DNA of 64,000 nucleotides from assembly GCF_001277255.1 (NCBI RefSeq), contig NZ_CP012264.1, positions 3,286,001-3,350,000 on the forward strand. The letters run 5' to 3'. Each line of letters starts with the position of its first letter. Position 1 is the stretch's first letter. The translations under genes were made by a program, and so were the position numbers. Source of the stretch: Cronobacter condimenti 1330. GTDB lineage: Bacteria > Pseudomonadota > Gammaproteobacteria > Enterobacterales > Enterobacteriaceae. The notes beneath the pieces are model-generated. The model saw only the letters and a list, made by a program, of their open reading frames with translations, did no database searches and was not told the DNA's origin. Of the stretch, positions 21,540-29,661 are shown piece after piece.

Positions 21540-22751
21540 TTACTCTCCCGTCCAGCCGGAGCCGTCGATAAAAATAACGCGGTCATCCAGCCACTGGCGC
21601 ACGATATTGTCTGCGCCTTTGCGGGCGTTGTCAGCAGTCCAGCCGCGATCGTTTTGCAGCCACGCTTGGGTTGCTTCGCGCGCAGGCTCAATCGCCGCCA
21701 GCGCTTTTTCACGCTGCGCTTTTGGCCAGACGGCCTCGTCTTTCCATTCGCGAATTTCCTGTACTGAATCGGGCCCTTTTTTCCCCTGCTTCGGGGCGTT
21801 AAGGAAATCTTCCGGTTTCACTGTCACATGCAGCTCGAACATTTCCCAGTCTGCGTAACTGGCATACTGAATCGTCCCGGCACCATCGCTCGCTTTGCTC
21901 AACGCTTCGGAAAACGCATTATTGAGCGCAGTCCAGGCCGGTGAGTCAAAAATAACATCCTGCGGTTTACAAATCGGTGCCCCACCGTCGCGTGACGAGC
22001 CATACAATGCGCCAAATGCCTCATAGGCAGCCTCACCCTGCGCCGCAAAAATAAAGCAGTGCACATAAGGCCTATCATCATCGTTGTCACGCTGGTAATC
22101 GACCCGCTCGATATTCATACGCAACAGCGTCAGCACCGCACGGTCTTTACTCTCTTTCGGATCGCTGTCGATATCTTTCATCACCGAGTAGGCGAAATCA
22201 TCATCCTTCAGCCCATCCATCGCCATCTGGTGACGCTTGCTGGCTTCCTGCGCCGTCACGCCGCTGGCAGGCACGAAATGGTTCAGATAAACGAGCCACG
22301 CCGAGGCGAGCGGCGTCTGATAGGCGCGAAGCTTATCGGCGGCGTTTACCGGCGAATCGGGGATGAGACTTACCGCCGCATCAAACTCATGCGTGGCGTG
22401 GCGCGCCATATCGTCGAGCGTTTCCGAGCGCGTTTTCATGGTGTTCTTGAGACACGTCTGCATCTCACTCTCGTTTGCGCTACAGGCGTTGCGCGTCTTC
22501 AGCCAGGCGCGCTGCGCGGTGCGTAACGCCGCGGCGTCCTGCGCCGGCAGGCTTCCCATCGCACGCAAATAATCATTATTAATCTTACTGTCGAGTTCAC
22601 CGAGCGTCGGCTGCTGGCAGATGGCATGTTCCACGGGTGTGCCAGCTTTGTCGCAGTCAAACGATGCCGCGAAGAGAGGCGTTGCGCCGCAGGCAAGCGT
22701 GACACCCAGGGCGAGCCGACGAAGCGCCGTCAGCGGGGAAGTGGCTTTCAT
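21540..22751 (-). CDS. Secreted protein with N-terminal LprI-like domain
   Basis: This 403-residue protein has an N-terminal signal peptide (hydrophobic core ALGVTLACGATPLFA, cleavage after AAS or nearby), so it is probably periplasmic. Residues ~30-110 match the LprI/DUF1311 pattern (FDCDKAGTPVEHAICQQPTL, then a helical segment with paired cysteines). Some members inhibit lysozyme. The ~290-residue remainder is not recognised; it is soluble and has a few cysteines. E. coli has nothing between bamD and raiA here, so this is a lineage-specific insertion. The function is unknown. Confidence 0.7.
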   Translation of the reverse strand: MKATSPLTALRRLALGVTLACGATPLFAASFDCDKAGTPVEHAICQQPTLGELDSKINNDYLRAMGSLPAQDAAALRTAQRAWLKTRNACSANESEMQTCLKNTMKTRSETLDDMARHATHEFDAAVSLIPDSPVNAADKLRAYQTPLASAWLVYLNHFVPASGVTAQEASKRHQMAMDGLKDDDFAYSVMKDIDSDPKESKDRAVLTLLRMNIERVDYQRDNDDDRPYVHCFIFAAQGEAAYEAFGALYGSSRDGGAPICKPQDVIFDSPAWTALNNAFSEALSKASDGAGTIQYASYADWEMFELHVTVKPEDFLNAPKQGKKGPDSVQEIREWKDEAVWPKAQREKALAAIEPAREATQAWLQNDRGWTADNARKGADNIVRQWLDDRVIFIDGSGWTGE

Positions 22752-23027
22752 AACAATCCTTTTTAGCGTGACAAGCCTGCGGATTCAGGCAGGCATTCGT
22801 GGCTCATTATTGCTGAAGCCATGCGTTTCGAGGAGCTCTCAAAAAAGGTATGCGAAAAAAATTACTAAAAATGCGGAGAAATGCGGCGTTGATGCAGGTT
22901 TAAACAGCGAAGCCAGACACGTTAACTCATCAACTATGACCGCTTTTCAGAGGGGCGACAAGGGAAATCTGCCCTCTTCCTGTCCTGCCTCACAAAAGCG
23001 TTCTATTGACAAAAAGTGACAAAATTA

Positions 23028-23043
23028 AGTGATCCTAATCACA
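23028..23043 (+). promoter_or_regulatory. Candidate CRP site upstream of raiA
   Basis: AGTGA-N6-TCACA is a near-consensus CRP half-site pair (TGTGA-N6-TCACA with one mismatch), about 70 bases before the raiA start. E. coli raiA is known to be activated by cAMP-CRP, which fits. The associated -10 (TAAAAT at 23069-23074) is a guess. Confidence 0.5.
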
Positions 23044-23106
23044 CAAATTGACGCTGGGGCGGTTATGCTAAAATTACCAAGACGGGAAAGACAAGAGGTA
23101 ACATTT

Positions 23107-23451
23107 ATGACAATGAACATTACCAGCAAACAGATGGAAATCACCCCCGCTATCCGCCAGCACGTCGCCGACCGTCTCGCCAAACTTGAAAAATGGCAAA
23201 CTCATCTGATCAATCCGCATATCATTTTATCTAAAGAACCTCAGGGGTTCGTCGCTGATGCCACCATCAATACCCCTAACGGGCATCTGGTCGCCAGCGC
23301 CAAACATGAAGATATGTACACGGCCATTAACGAATTAATTAACAAGCTGGAAAGGCAGTTGAATAAGGTCCAGCACAAAGGCGAAGCCCGCCGCACCACC
23401 GGCTCGGTGAAAGATGCTAATTTCGCCGCCGCCGAGGAAGAAGAAGAGTAA
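23107..23451 (+). CDS. raiA: Ribosome-associated inhibitor RaiA (YfiA)
   Basis: This 114-residue cold-shock and stationary-phase factor of the short HPF family binds the 30S decoding region and blocks translation, favouring inactive 70S particles. The beta-alpha fold residues match E. coli (MTMNITSKQMEITPAIRQHV), and the C-terminus is a short acidic tail ending in glutamates. The frame is open 26 codons further upstream, but the ATG at 23107 has AGAGGTAA upstream and matches the family start. A terminator follows. Confidence 0.96.
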   Translation: MTMNITSKQMEITPAIRQHVADRLAKLEKWQTHLINPHIILSKEPQGFVADATINTPNGHLVASAKHEDMYTAINELINKLERQLNKVQHKGEARRTTGSVKDANFAAAEEEEE

Positions 23452-23474
23452 ATACCCCAGCGTCATCCTTTACC

Positions 23475-23497
23475 ACGCGCCTTCGGGCGCGTTTTTT
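23475..23497 (+). terminator. Terminator after raiA
   Basis: ACGCGCC/GGCGCGT with a TTCG tetraloop is followed by six T. Confidence 0.9.
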
Positions 23498-23498
23498 A

Positions 23499-23528
23499 TT
23501 GACAGAACAAAAAGGGTGCAGGTACTTT
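23499..23528 (+). promoter_or_regulatory. Candidate pheL-pheA promoter
   Basis: TTGACA at 23499-23504 and TACTTT at 23523-23528 are 18 bases apart, immediately after the raiA terminator and about 28 bases before the leader peptide. Confidence 0.55.
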
Positions 23529-23555
23529 ACCGGTATGCTTTATAAGGAAACCTGC

Positions 23556-23603
23556 ATGAAACCATTCCTGTTTTTCTTCGCTTTCTTTTTTACCTTCCCC
23601 TGA
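23556..23603 (+). CDS. pheL: phe operon leader peptide
   Basis: A 15-residue leader (MKPFLFFFAFFFTFP) of which 8 residues are phenylalanine, ending at TGA 23601-23603. When charged tRNA-Phe is scarce, ribosomes stall on the Phe codons and the downstream attenuator fails to form. The E. coli leader is the same length with small differences near the N-terminus. An AAGGAAA precedes the ATG. Confidence 0.95.
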   Translation: MKPFLFFFAFFFTFP

Positions 23604-23652
23604 ACGGGAGGCGTGTCGTCGTATCAGAAAGTAAGCGAAGACGAACTAACAG

Positions 23653-23679
23653 GCCTCCCACTCCGGGGGGCCTTTTTTA
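23653..23679 (+). terminator. pheA attenuator
   Basis: GGCCTCCC paired with a GGGGGGCC arm is followed by six T, 50 bases after the leader stop and 22 bases before pheA. It is the transcription attenuator controlled by translation of pheL. Confidence 0.92.
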
Positions 23680-23701
23680 TGGCTCTACACAAGGTGGCGT
23701 T

Positions 23702-24862
23702 ATGACTGCGGAAAACCCGTTGCTGGCCCTGCGCGATAAAATCAGCGCGCTGGATGAACAATTACTCGCCCTGCTGGCGCAACGCCGGGCACTGGCGGTA
23801 GAGGTGGGTAAAGCGAAACTCGCCACCCACCGTCCGGTGAGGGATATCGATCGCGAGCGCGATCTGCTGGAGCGGCTTATTCACCTCGGTAAGACCCATC
23901 ATCTCGACGCGCATTACATCACCCGCCTGTTTCAGCTGATTATCGAAGATTCCGTACTGACCCAGCAGGCGCTTCTTCAACAACACCTTAACCAGACGAA
24001 CCCACACTCCGCCCGCGTCGCGTTTCTCGGTCCGAAAGGCTCTTACTCACACCTCGCCGCACGTCAGTACGCCGCGCGCCATTTCGATCAGTTTATTGAA
24101 AGCGGATGCGCGAAATTCCACGATATCTTTAATCAGGTCGAAACGGGCCAGGCAGATTATGCTGTAGTGCCTATTGAAAACACCAGCTCCGGCGCGATTA
24201 ACGATGTCTACGATCTGCTCCAGCACACCAGCCTGTCGATTGTCGGTGAGCTGACGCTGCCCATCGATCACTGCGTGCTGGTTTCCACCTCCACCACGCT
24301 TGAGAAAATCGAAACCGTCTACAGCCATCCGCAGCCGTTCCAGCAGTGCAGTCAGTTCCTCAAACGCTACCCGAACTGGAAAATCGAATATTGCGAAAGT
24401 ACCGCCGCCGCGATGGAAAAAGTAGCCCATGCCAGTTCGCCGTATGTGGCGGCGCTCGGCAGCGAAGCGGGCGGCGCGCTATACGGCCTGCAGGTGCTGG
24501 AGCGTAACCTCGCTAACCAGACCCAGAACATCACCCGTTTTATCGTGCTGGCTCGCAAGGCCATCAACGTTTCCGATCAGGTGCCTGCGAAAACCACGCT
24601 GCTGATGGCCACCGGACAGCAGGCCGGTGCGCTCGTCGAGGCGCTACTGGTGCTGCGTAATCACAACCTGATCATGACAAAGCTCGAATCACGTCCGATT
24701 AACGGGAATCCGTGGGAAGAGATGTTCTACCTGGATATTCAGGCGAATCTCTATGACGCGCCGATGCAACTGGCGCTGAAAGAACTGGCGGAGATTACAC
24801 GGTCAATGAAAGTACTGGGCTGCTACCCGAGCGAAAATGTCGTGCCGGTAGACCCGGCATAA
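23702..24862 (+). CDS. pheA: Bifunctional chorismate mutase/prephenate dehydratase
   Basis: This 386-residue enzyme makes phenylpyruvate from chorismate for phenylalanine synthesis. Residues ~1-90 are the AroQ chorismate mutase domain (RDKISALDEQLLALLAQRR). Residues ~105-285 are the prephenate dehydratase domain with the TRF motif (NITRFIVLAR). The C-terminus is an ACT regulatory domain with the Phe-binding GALV and ESRP motifs. It is controlled by the pheL attenuator and by Phe feedback. The length equals that of E. coli. Confidence 0.98.
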   Translation: MTAENPLLALRDKISALDEQLLALLAQRRALAVEVGKAKLATHRPVRDIDRERDLLERLIHLGKTHHLDAHYITRLFQLIIEDSVLTQQALLQQHLNQTNPHSARVAFLGPKGSYSHLAARQYAARHFDQFIESGCAKFHDIFNQVETGQADYAVVPIENTSSGAINDVYDLLQHTSLSIVGELTLPIDHCVLVSTSTTLEKIETVYSHPQPFQQCSQFLKRYPNWKIEYCESTAAAMEKVAHASSPYVAALGSEAGGALYGLQVLERNLANQTQNITRFIVLARKAINVSDQVPAKTTLLMATGQQAGALVEALLVLRNHNLIMTKLESRPINGNPWEEMFYLDIQANLYDAPMQLALKELAEITRSMKVLGCYPSENVVPVDPA

Positions 24863-24868
24863 CGTGGA

Positions 24869-24894
24869 GCGGCCGGTAATCCGGCCGCTTTTTT
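24869..24894 (+). terminator. Terminator after pheA
   Basis: A perfect 8-bp stem GCGGCCGG/CCGGCCGC with a TAAT loop is followed by six T. It touches the stop codon of the convergent SMP-30 gene. Confidence 0.9.
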
Positions 24895-25762
24895 AGCCTT
24901 TGAATTTCGGTTTCGGCAAGCCCGCTACGCTGGTTTCAAGCGTGAATAGCGCGCCCGACAGTGGAAACTTCGCCAGCTCCTCCAGATCCATATTTTCCCG
25001 CGTGCTGGTGATATAGAGGGTTTTCATATCCGCCCCGCCAAAACAGACCATAGTCGGGCAGCGCACCGGCAGACGGTATTCTTCAAGCTGCTCGCCCTGC
25101 GGGGAGAACCGCGCGATGCGGTGTCCATCATACATCGCGGTCCAGTAGCACCCCTCTACATCCAGCGCTGCGCCGTCCGGAATGCCTTCGCCCTCGCCAA
25201 AGATTTTGAAAATCTCGCGCTTGCCAGGCTCACCAAGCTCATCAAGTGGCGTGCGGTAAATGACGCCTTTTGGCGTATCAGAAGTGTACATCCAGCGTTT
25301 ATCAGGACTGAAAGCCAGGCCATTGGCGCCATGAATATCGCTCTGGATAACATGGGCGCTCAGATCGCTATCGACACGCACCAGTAGTGCGCCTTTATAA
25401 TCGCCAGGGGCCCAAAAAGTGCCCGCGTAAAAACGTCCATCGTGGTCGGTGCCGCCGTCGTTAAAACGCGCCAGGGCCGGGTTATTGGGGTTATCGCAAA
25501 TTTTTTGTACCAGCAGCCCACGCTCATCAGCAAGCCAGATAGCGCTGCGCAGCGCGACAATAAATCCGCCCTTTTCACGAAGCGCAAAACAGCCCACCTC
25601 TTCCGGGAACTGCCAGACCCGGTGTTCGGCGCTCTGCGGATCATAGCGATGGATCTCCTGCTCCAGGATATCGGCCCAGTACAGCGCCTGCTCCTGCGCA
25701 TCCCAGGTCGGGCATTCCGGTAGATGACCGATGTAATCAAACAACAGCTGCGGTTGCGCCAT
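24893..25762 (-). CDS. SMP-30/gluconolactonase family protein
   Basis: This is a 289-residue six-bladed propeller enzyme of the SMP-30/Gnl/LRE family, whose members hydrolyse sugar lactones using one divalent metal ion. Family features are visible: an N-terminal GHLPECPTWD with the metal-binding Glu, NDGGTDHDGRFYAGT, and GANGLAFSPDKRWMYTSDT. The frame is open far upstream, but the ATG at 25762 has AGGA 8 bases before it and begins at the expected domain edge. Another ATG at 25771 is possible. It is inserted between pheA and tyrA, which are direct neighbours in E. coli. The substrate is unknown. Confidence 0.8.
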   Translation of the reverse strand: MAQPQLLFDYIGHLPECPTWDAQEQALYWADILEQEIHRYDPQSAEHRVWQFPEEVGCFALREKGGFIVALRSAIWLADERGLLVQKICDNPNNPALARFNDGGTDHDGRFYAGTFWAPGDYKGALLVRVDSDLSAHVIQSDIHGANGLAFSPDKRWMYTSDTPKGVIYRTPLDELGEPGKREIFKIFGEGEGIPDGAALDVEGCYWTAMYDGHRIARFSPQGEQLEEYRLPVRCPTMVCFGGADMKTLYITSTRENMDLEELAKFPLSGALFTLETSVAGLPKPKFKG

Positions 25763-25785
25763 AATACTCATCCTTTTTCGCCATA

Positions 25786-25818
25786 AAAAAAGCCAGCGGA
25801 ACTGGCCCACTGGCTTTT
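25786..25818 (-). terminator. Terminator after aroF-tyrA
   Basis: On the minus strand AAAAGCCAG/CTGGCTTTT with a 13-base loop is followed by a T-run. It lies 20 bases after the tyrA stop and ahead of the SMP-30 gene. Confidence 0.8.
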
Positions 25819-25838
25819 GAGTATAAGCGGCTTTTGCG

Positions 25839-26960
25839 TTACTGGCGGCTGTCGTTTGCCTGACGCAGCAGCGTACGACTCTCCTGCTGAAACCGTTTCG
25901 CGTAATCGCCAAACCAGTGTTCGACTTTACGGAAGCTGTCGATAAAGGCGCGCTTGTCGCCCTGCTCAAGCAGGCCAATCGCCTCGCCGAAGCGCTGATA
26001 GTAACGTTTAATCAGAGCCAGGTTGCCGGGCGATGACATAATGATATCGGCGTAAAGCTGCGGGTCCTGCGCGAAGAGGCGCCCCACCATCGCAAGCTCC
26101 AGCCGGTAAATGGGCGAGGAGAGCGCCAGCAATTGCTCCAGTTGAACGTTTTCTTCCGCCAGATGCAGGCCGTAGGCGAACGTCGCAAAATGGCGCAGCG
26201 CCTGAATAAACGCCATGTTCTGGTCGTGCTCTACCGCGCTGATGCGATGCAACCGCGCGCCCCAGACCTGGATTTGCTCCAGAAACCACTGGTATGCCTC
26301 AGGCATGCGTCCGTCGCAGTAAACCACCACTTGCTTGGCGAGGCTGCCGCTGTCCGGCCCGAACATCGGGTGCAGGCCAAGCACCGGGCCGTGATGGACT
26401 TCCAGCATCGCCTGGAGCGGCACGTTTTTTACTGACGTCAAATCGACCAGCACGCAATCTTCCGGCAACGATGGCAGTTTACGGATAACGCCTTCGGTCA
26501 GATGGACCGGCACACTGACAATGACCATGCCGGCATCAGCGCAGAGCGTCTGCGCCTGCGGCCAGTCTTCTTGCTCAAGGATGCGCACCTGATAGCCGGA
26601 AAGTGTCAGCATTTTTTCAAACAGCTGCCCCATCTGGCCGCCGCCGCCGACAATCACCACCGGGCGCAGCGCCGGGTTGAGGGTTTTAAAACCTTTATCG
26701 TTTTCGCTGGAGTACGACTCGCGCATGACGCGCCGTAATACATCTTCAATAAGATCCGGCGGCACGCCGAGCGCTTCGGCTTCTTCGCGATGCGAGGCCA
26801 GCATCGACGCTTCACGCTCCGGTACGTAAATCGGCAGGCCGTAACGGCTTTTTACTTCGCCGACCTCGGCCACCAGTTCCAGACGGCGCGCCAGCAACCC
26901 CAGCAGCGCCTTATCCACTTCATCGATTTGATCGCGCAGCGCGGTCAGTTCAGCCACCAT
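25839..26960 (-). CDS. tyrA: Bifunctional chorismate mutase/prephenate dehydrogenase
   Basis: This 373-residue enzyme makes 4-hydroxyphenylpyruvate for tyrosine. The AroQ chorismate mutase domain (~1-90, TALRDQIDEVDKALLGLLAR) is fused to an NAD-dependent prephenate dehydrogenase, with nucleotide-binding VVIVGGGGQMGQLFEKM and active-site residues in LGLHPMFGPDSGSL. The ATG at 26960 is the family start, although the frame is open 33 codons upstream into aroF. It lies 10 bases after the aroF stop, so aroF-tyrA form one operon. Confidence 0.98.
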   Translation of the reverse strand: MVAELTALRDQIDEVDKALLGLLARRLELVAEVGEVKSRYGLPIYVPEREASMLASHREEAEALGVPPDLIEDVLRRVMRESYSSENDKGFKTLNPALRPVVIVGGGGQMGQLFEKMLTLSGYQVRILEQEDWPQAQTLCADAGMVIVSVPVHLTEGVIRKLPSLPEDCVLVDLTSVKNVPLQAMLEVHHGPVLGLHPMFGPDSGSLAKQVVVYCDGRMPEAYQWFLEQIQVWGARLHRISAVEHDQNMAFIQALRHFATFAYGLHLAEENVQLEQLLALSSPIYRLELAMVGRLFAQDPQLYADIIMSSPGNLALIKRYYQRFGEAIGLLEQGDKRAFIDSFRKVEHWFGDYAKRFQQESRTLLRQANDSRQ

Positions 26961-26970
26961 CGTTAACCCC

Positions 26971-28041
26971 TTACGCCAGACGCGCAGCAAGCGCCCCTTG
27001 CAGATCCTGATGAAGCTCGCGCAGCAGCGCCTCGGTAGTTTCCCAGCTGATACAGGCATCCGTCACCGACACGCCGTATTTCATGGCGCTGCGAGGCTGT
27101 TCGGAAGACTGGTTGCCTTCATGAATATGGCTTTCAATCATCAATCCGATAATAGAACGGTTGCCGTCTTTAATCTGTGCCACCGCCGACTCAGCAACAC
27201 CTGGCTGACGACGGTAATCCTTATTCGAGTTGCCGTGACTACAGTCAATCATCAGCGCCGGGCGCAGACCCGCCTGTTCCATCTCTTTTTCACACTGCGC
27301 GACATCCGCCGGGCTGTAATTAGGCGCTTTGCCGCCGCGCAGGATCACGTGGCCATCCGGGTTGCCCTGGGTTTGCAGCAAACAAACCTGACCTGCCTGA
27401 TTAATACCGACGAAACGGTGCGGCATTGCTGCGGCGCGCATCGCGTTAATCGCAGTCGCGAGGCTACCGTCAGTACCGTTTTTAAAGCCGACCGGCATAG
27501 AGAGGCCGGAGGCCATTTCGCGGTGCGTCTGGGATTCGGTTGTGCGCGCGCCAATGGCGGACCAGCTAAAGAGGTCGCCCAGGTACTGCGGACTGTTCGG
27601 ATCAAGCGCTTCGGTCGCAAGCGGCAGGCCCAGACTGACCAGCTCCACCAGCAGGCTACGGGCGATTTTCAGGCCCGCCTCGACCTCAAACGAGCCATCC
27701 ATATGCGGATCGTTAATCAGACCTTTCCAGCCCACGGTAGTACGGGGCTTTTCAAAATAGACGCGCATCACCAGGTAAAGACTATCGCTGACCTGTTCAG
27801 ACAAGGCTTTAAAACGACGAGCATAATCAATCGCGGCTTCGGGATCGTGGATCGAGCAAGGTCCACACACCACCAGCAAACGCGGATCGCGACCAGCAAT
27901 GATATCGGAAATGGTCTGGCGCGCGCGTGCGACCTGCGCCTCCTGTTCAACGGTCAGCGGGAACTGTGCCTTGAGTTGATCCGGAGTGATTAATACTTGT
28001 TCATCGGCGATGTGAACATTATTCAGCGCGTCTTTTTGCAT
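26971..28041 (-). CDS. aroF: 3-deoxy-7-phosphoheptulonate synthase, Tyr-sensitive type
   Basis: This 356-residue class I DAHP synthase condenses phosphoenolpyruvate with erythrose 4-phosphate, the first step of aromatic biosynthesis. Family motifs are visible: VVCGPCSIHDP, FEKPRTTVGWKGLINDPHMD and MIDCSHGNSNKD. Assignment as the tyrosine-inhibited isoenzyme rests on the aroF-tyrA operon and on close sequence match. The start at 28041 (MQKDALNNVHI) agrees with E. coli. A TyrR box lies about 150 bases upstream. Confidence 0.97.
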   Translation of the reverse strand: MQKDALNNVHIADEQVLITPDQLKAQFPLTVEQEAQVARARQTISDIIAGRDPRLLVVCGPCSIHDPEAAIDYARRFKALSEQVSDSLYLVMRVYFEKPRTTVGWKGLINDPHMDGSFEVEAGLKIARSLLVELVSLGLPLATEALDPNSPQYLGDLFSWSAIGARTTESQTHREMASGLSMPVGFKNGTDGSLATAINAMRAAAMPHRFVGINQAGQVCLLQTQGNPDGHVILRGGKAPNYSPADVAQCEKEMEQAGLRPALMIDCSHGNSNKDYRRQPGVAESAVAQIKDGNRSIIGLMIESHIHEGNQSSEQPRSAMKYGVSVTDACISWETTEALLRELHQDLQGALAARLA

Positions 28042-28136
28042 GATGGCGATCCTGTAAGTTTGCTCGTTGCGATAGGCTTCCTCGGCGAGGAAGGTTTTAA
28101 CAATACCACACGCGGTAAAGATTTCAATCCACAATA

Positions 28137-28154
28137 CGTACCGATAAGTTTACA
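28137..28154 (-). promoter_or_regulatory. Possible weak TyrR box
   Basis: On the minus strand TGTAAA-N6-GGTACG has a perfect left half and a poor right half. It lies between the strong box and aroF, as weak boxes do in E. coli. Confidence 0.35.
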
Positions 28155-28189
28155 AAATAAAAATAAATGGCCGTATATAGCCTCATGAG

Positions 28190-28207
28190 TGTAATTATAA
28201 CTTTACA
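28190..28207 (-). promoter_or_regulatory. Strong TyrR box upstream of aroF
   Basis: TGTAAT-N6-TTTACA differs from the TyrR consensus TGTAAA-N6-TTTACA at one position. It lies upstream of aroF-tyrA, where TyrR with tyrosine represses in E. coli. Confidence 0.75.
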
Positions 28208-28217
28208 ATAATAAGAA

Positions 28218-28233
28218 GGCGGGTTTCCCCGCC
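28218..28233 (-). terminator. Hairpin after the PepSY gene
   Basis: On the minus strand GGCGGG-GAAA-CCCGCC is followed by TTCTTATTATT, a moderate terminator 6 bases after the PepSY stop. Confidence 0.6.
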
Positions 28234-28239
28234 TCGTTG

Positions 28240-29607
28240 TTACTGCGCATTTTGCACCAGCGATTTGCGCTGACCCTGACGCCAGCGCCAGTAATCCATT
28301 ATCAGCATTATAGCGAGGCTTACGCCCATCACAGGCAGTGCCAGGCCCAGCAGAACGGCTGCCGTCAGGGTAATGATGCGCCAGATAAGCGGTAGATTCG
28401 CCAGCCCCTGGCTTAATGTCGCTGCGGGGCTCACAAGCGGGCCTGGCGGTCGGCGCAACCACCAGAGCCGGTAACCGAGCACAATGGCGGCGCAGAGCGC
28501 GACGCCAAAGGCGATCAGCATCAGCTGATTTGGCAGACCGAACAGGATGCCCATATGAAAATCAACCCCCCAGCGCGTGAGCTTCGCCATGAGCGGGAAA
28601 TCCACAAACTGCGTGGCGTCGATAACCTGAAGCGTGGCGCCGTCCACCGCCACCGCATCCACCTGCGTGGGCCAGGCGCGATCGATTTCCGTTACGGTCC
28701 AGGCGCGCCCGGCCTCACGTGGTGGGCGGATCTCAAGTTTACTGGCGTCAAGACCAGCCCTTTGCGCCACCTGTAATACCCTGTCGTACTGATGAGCATC
28801 AACAGGCTGCACGGGCATCGTCATGCCACCGTGATGCATATGATGCTCCGCATGCGGATCATGTATCTGCGCATCGCCATGCAGCTGCGTATTGACCTGT
28901 GGCGTGAGCCAGCCAAACGCCGCACGCAGGGTATCGACATTTGCACCTGCCCACTGCGACCAGGTGAGGCCGGTTGCAGAGAACAGCAGCATGCCCGCGA
29001 GCAGCACCCAGCCGAGGCACGTGTGCCAGCGACGGGTATTCTGAAAAGTGTTATTCATACGCCGCTTCGGGCGGGTAAAACACCAGAGCGTGATGCCGCC
29101 AAGCGCCGCCACCCACATCCATGATGCCGCCAGCTCGCTGTAAAGCCGACCGGTGTTACCCAGCAGCAGCGACCGATGCGCGTAGTCTATCCACTGGCGC
29201 AAGGGCAAAATGCCACTCGTGCCATAAACCGTCATGTCGCCTTTCACGGCAAGCGAGACCGGATCGATAAATATCGCACGCGATTCTGATTCGCCAAGCG
29301 CCGGATCAGCGAACATGACCCGCGTCGTCTCGCCGGGCACTAACGCCGGACGTACCGCCTGGAGGCGCAGCGCACCGCCAGTAACTTGTTCAGCCGCGGT
29401 AACTTGCGCCGCCAGCGGCTGACGCTCGCCGGAGGCGGCGCCCGCGAGCGCGTCACGATAAACCCAGTTTTCAAGCTGCGGCGTCGCGACATAGAGCGTG
29501 CCGGTCAGCGCCGCAATGAAGATGAACGGCCCGATAAACAGGCCAATATAAAAATGCAGGCGTCGCAGCAGGTTTACCCATGCCGCGCGTGGGGTGCAGG
29601 TCGTCAT
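28240..29607 (-). CDS. PepSY-associated transmembrane protein
   Basis: This 455-residue inner-membrane protein has about four to five hydrophobic segments. The first (LHFYIGLFIGPFIFIAALTGTLYVA) holds the PepSY_TM family signature. Two periplasmic PepSY-like parts lie between the membrane segments. A histidine- and methionine-rich loop (HDPHAEHHMHHGGMTMP) suggests metal handling. Relatives are often linked to TonB siderophore receptors or copper genes and may act as ferric reductases. That role is inferred. The neighbouring DUF2946 protein supports a metal-related pair. AAGGAAAAGT precedes the ATG. Confidence 0.8.
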   Translation of the reverse strand: MTTCTPRAAWVNLLRRLHFYIGLFIGPFIFIAALTGTLYVATPQLENWVYRDALAGAASGERQPLAAQVTAAEQVTGGALRLQAVRPALVPGETTRVMFADPALGESESRAIFIDPVSLAVKGDMTVYGTSGILPLRQWIDYAHRSLLLGNTGRLYSELAASWMWVAALGGITLWCFTRPKRRMNNTFQNTRRWHTCLGWVLLAGMLLFSATGLTWSQWAGANVDTLRAAFGWLTPQVNTQLHGDAQIHDPHAEHHMHHGGMTMPVQPVDAHQYDRVLQVAQRAGLDASKLEIRPPREAGRAWTVTEIDRAWPTQVDAVAVDGATLQVIDATQFVDFPLMAKLTRWGVDFHMGILFGLPNQLMLIAFGVALCAAIVLGYRLWWLRRPPGPLVSPAATLSQGLANLPLIWRIITLTAAVLLGLALPVMGVSLAIMLIMDYWRWRQGQRKSLVQNAQ

Positions 29608-29661
29608 ACTTTTCCTTTTTTAAAAGCAGAAGGTATCGCTGCGCTCAGGCGCAGGGGTTTA

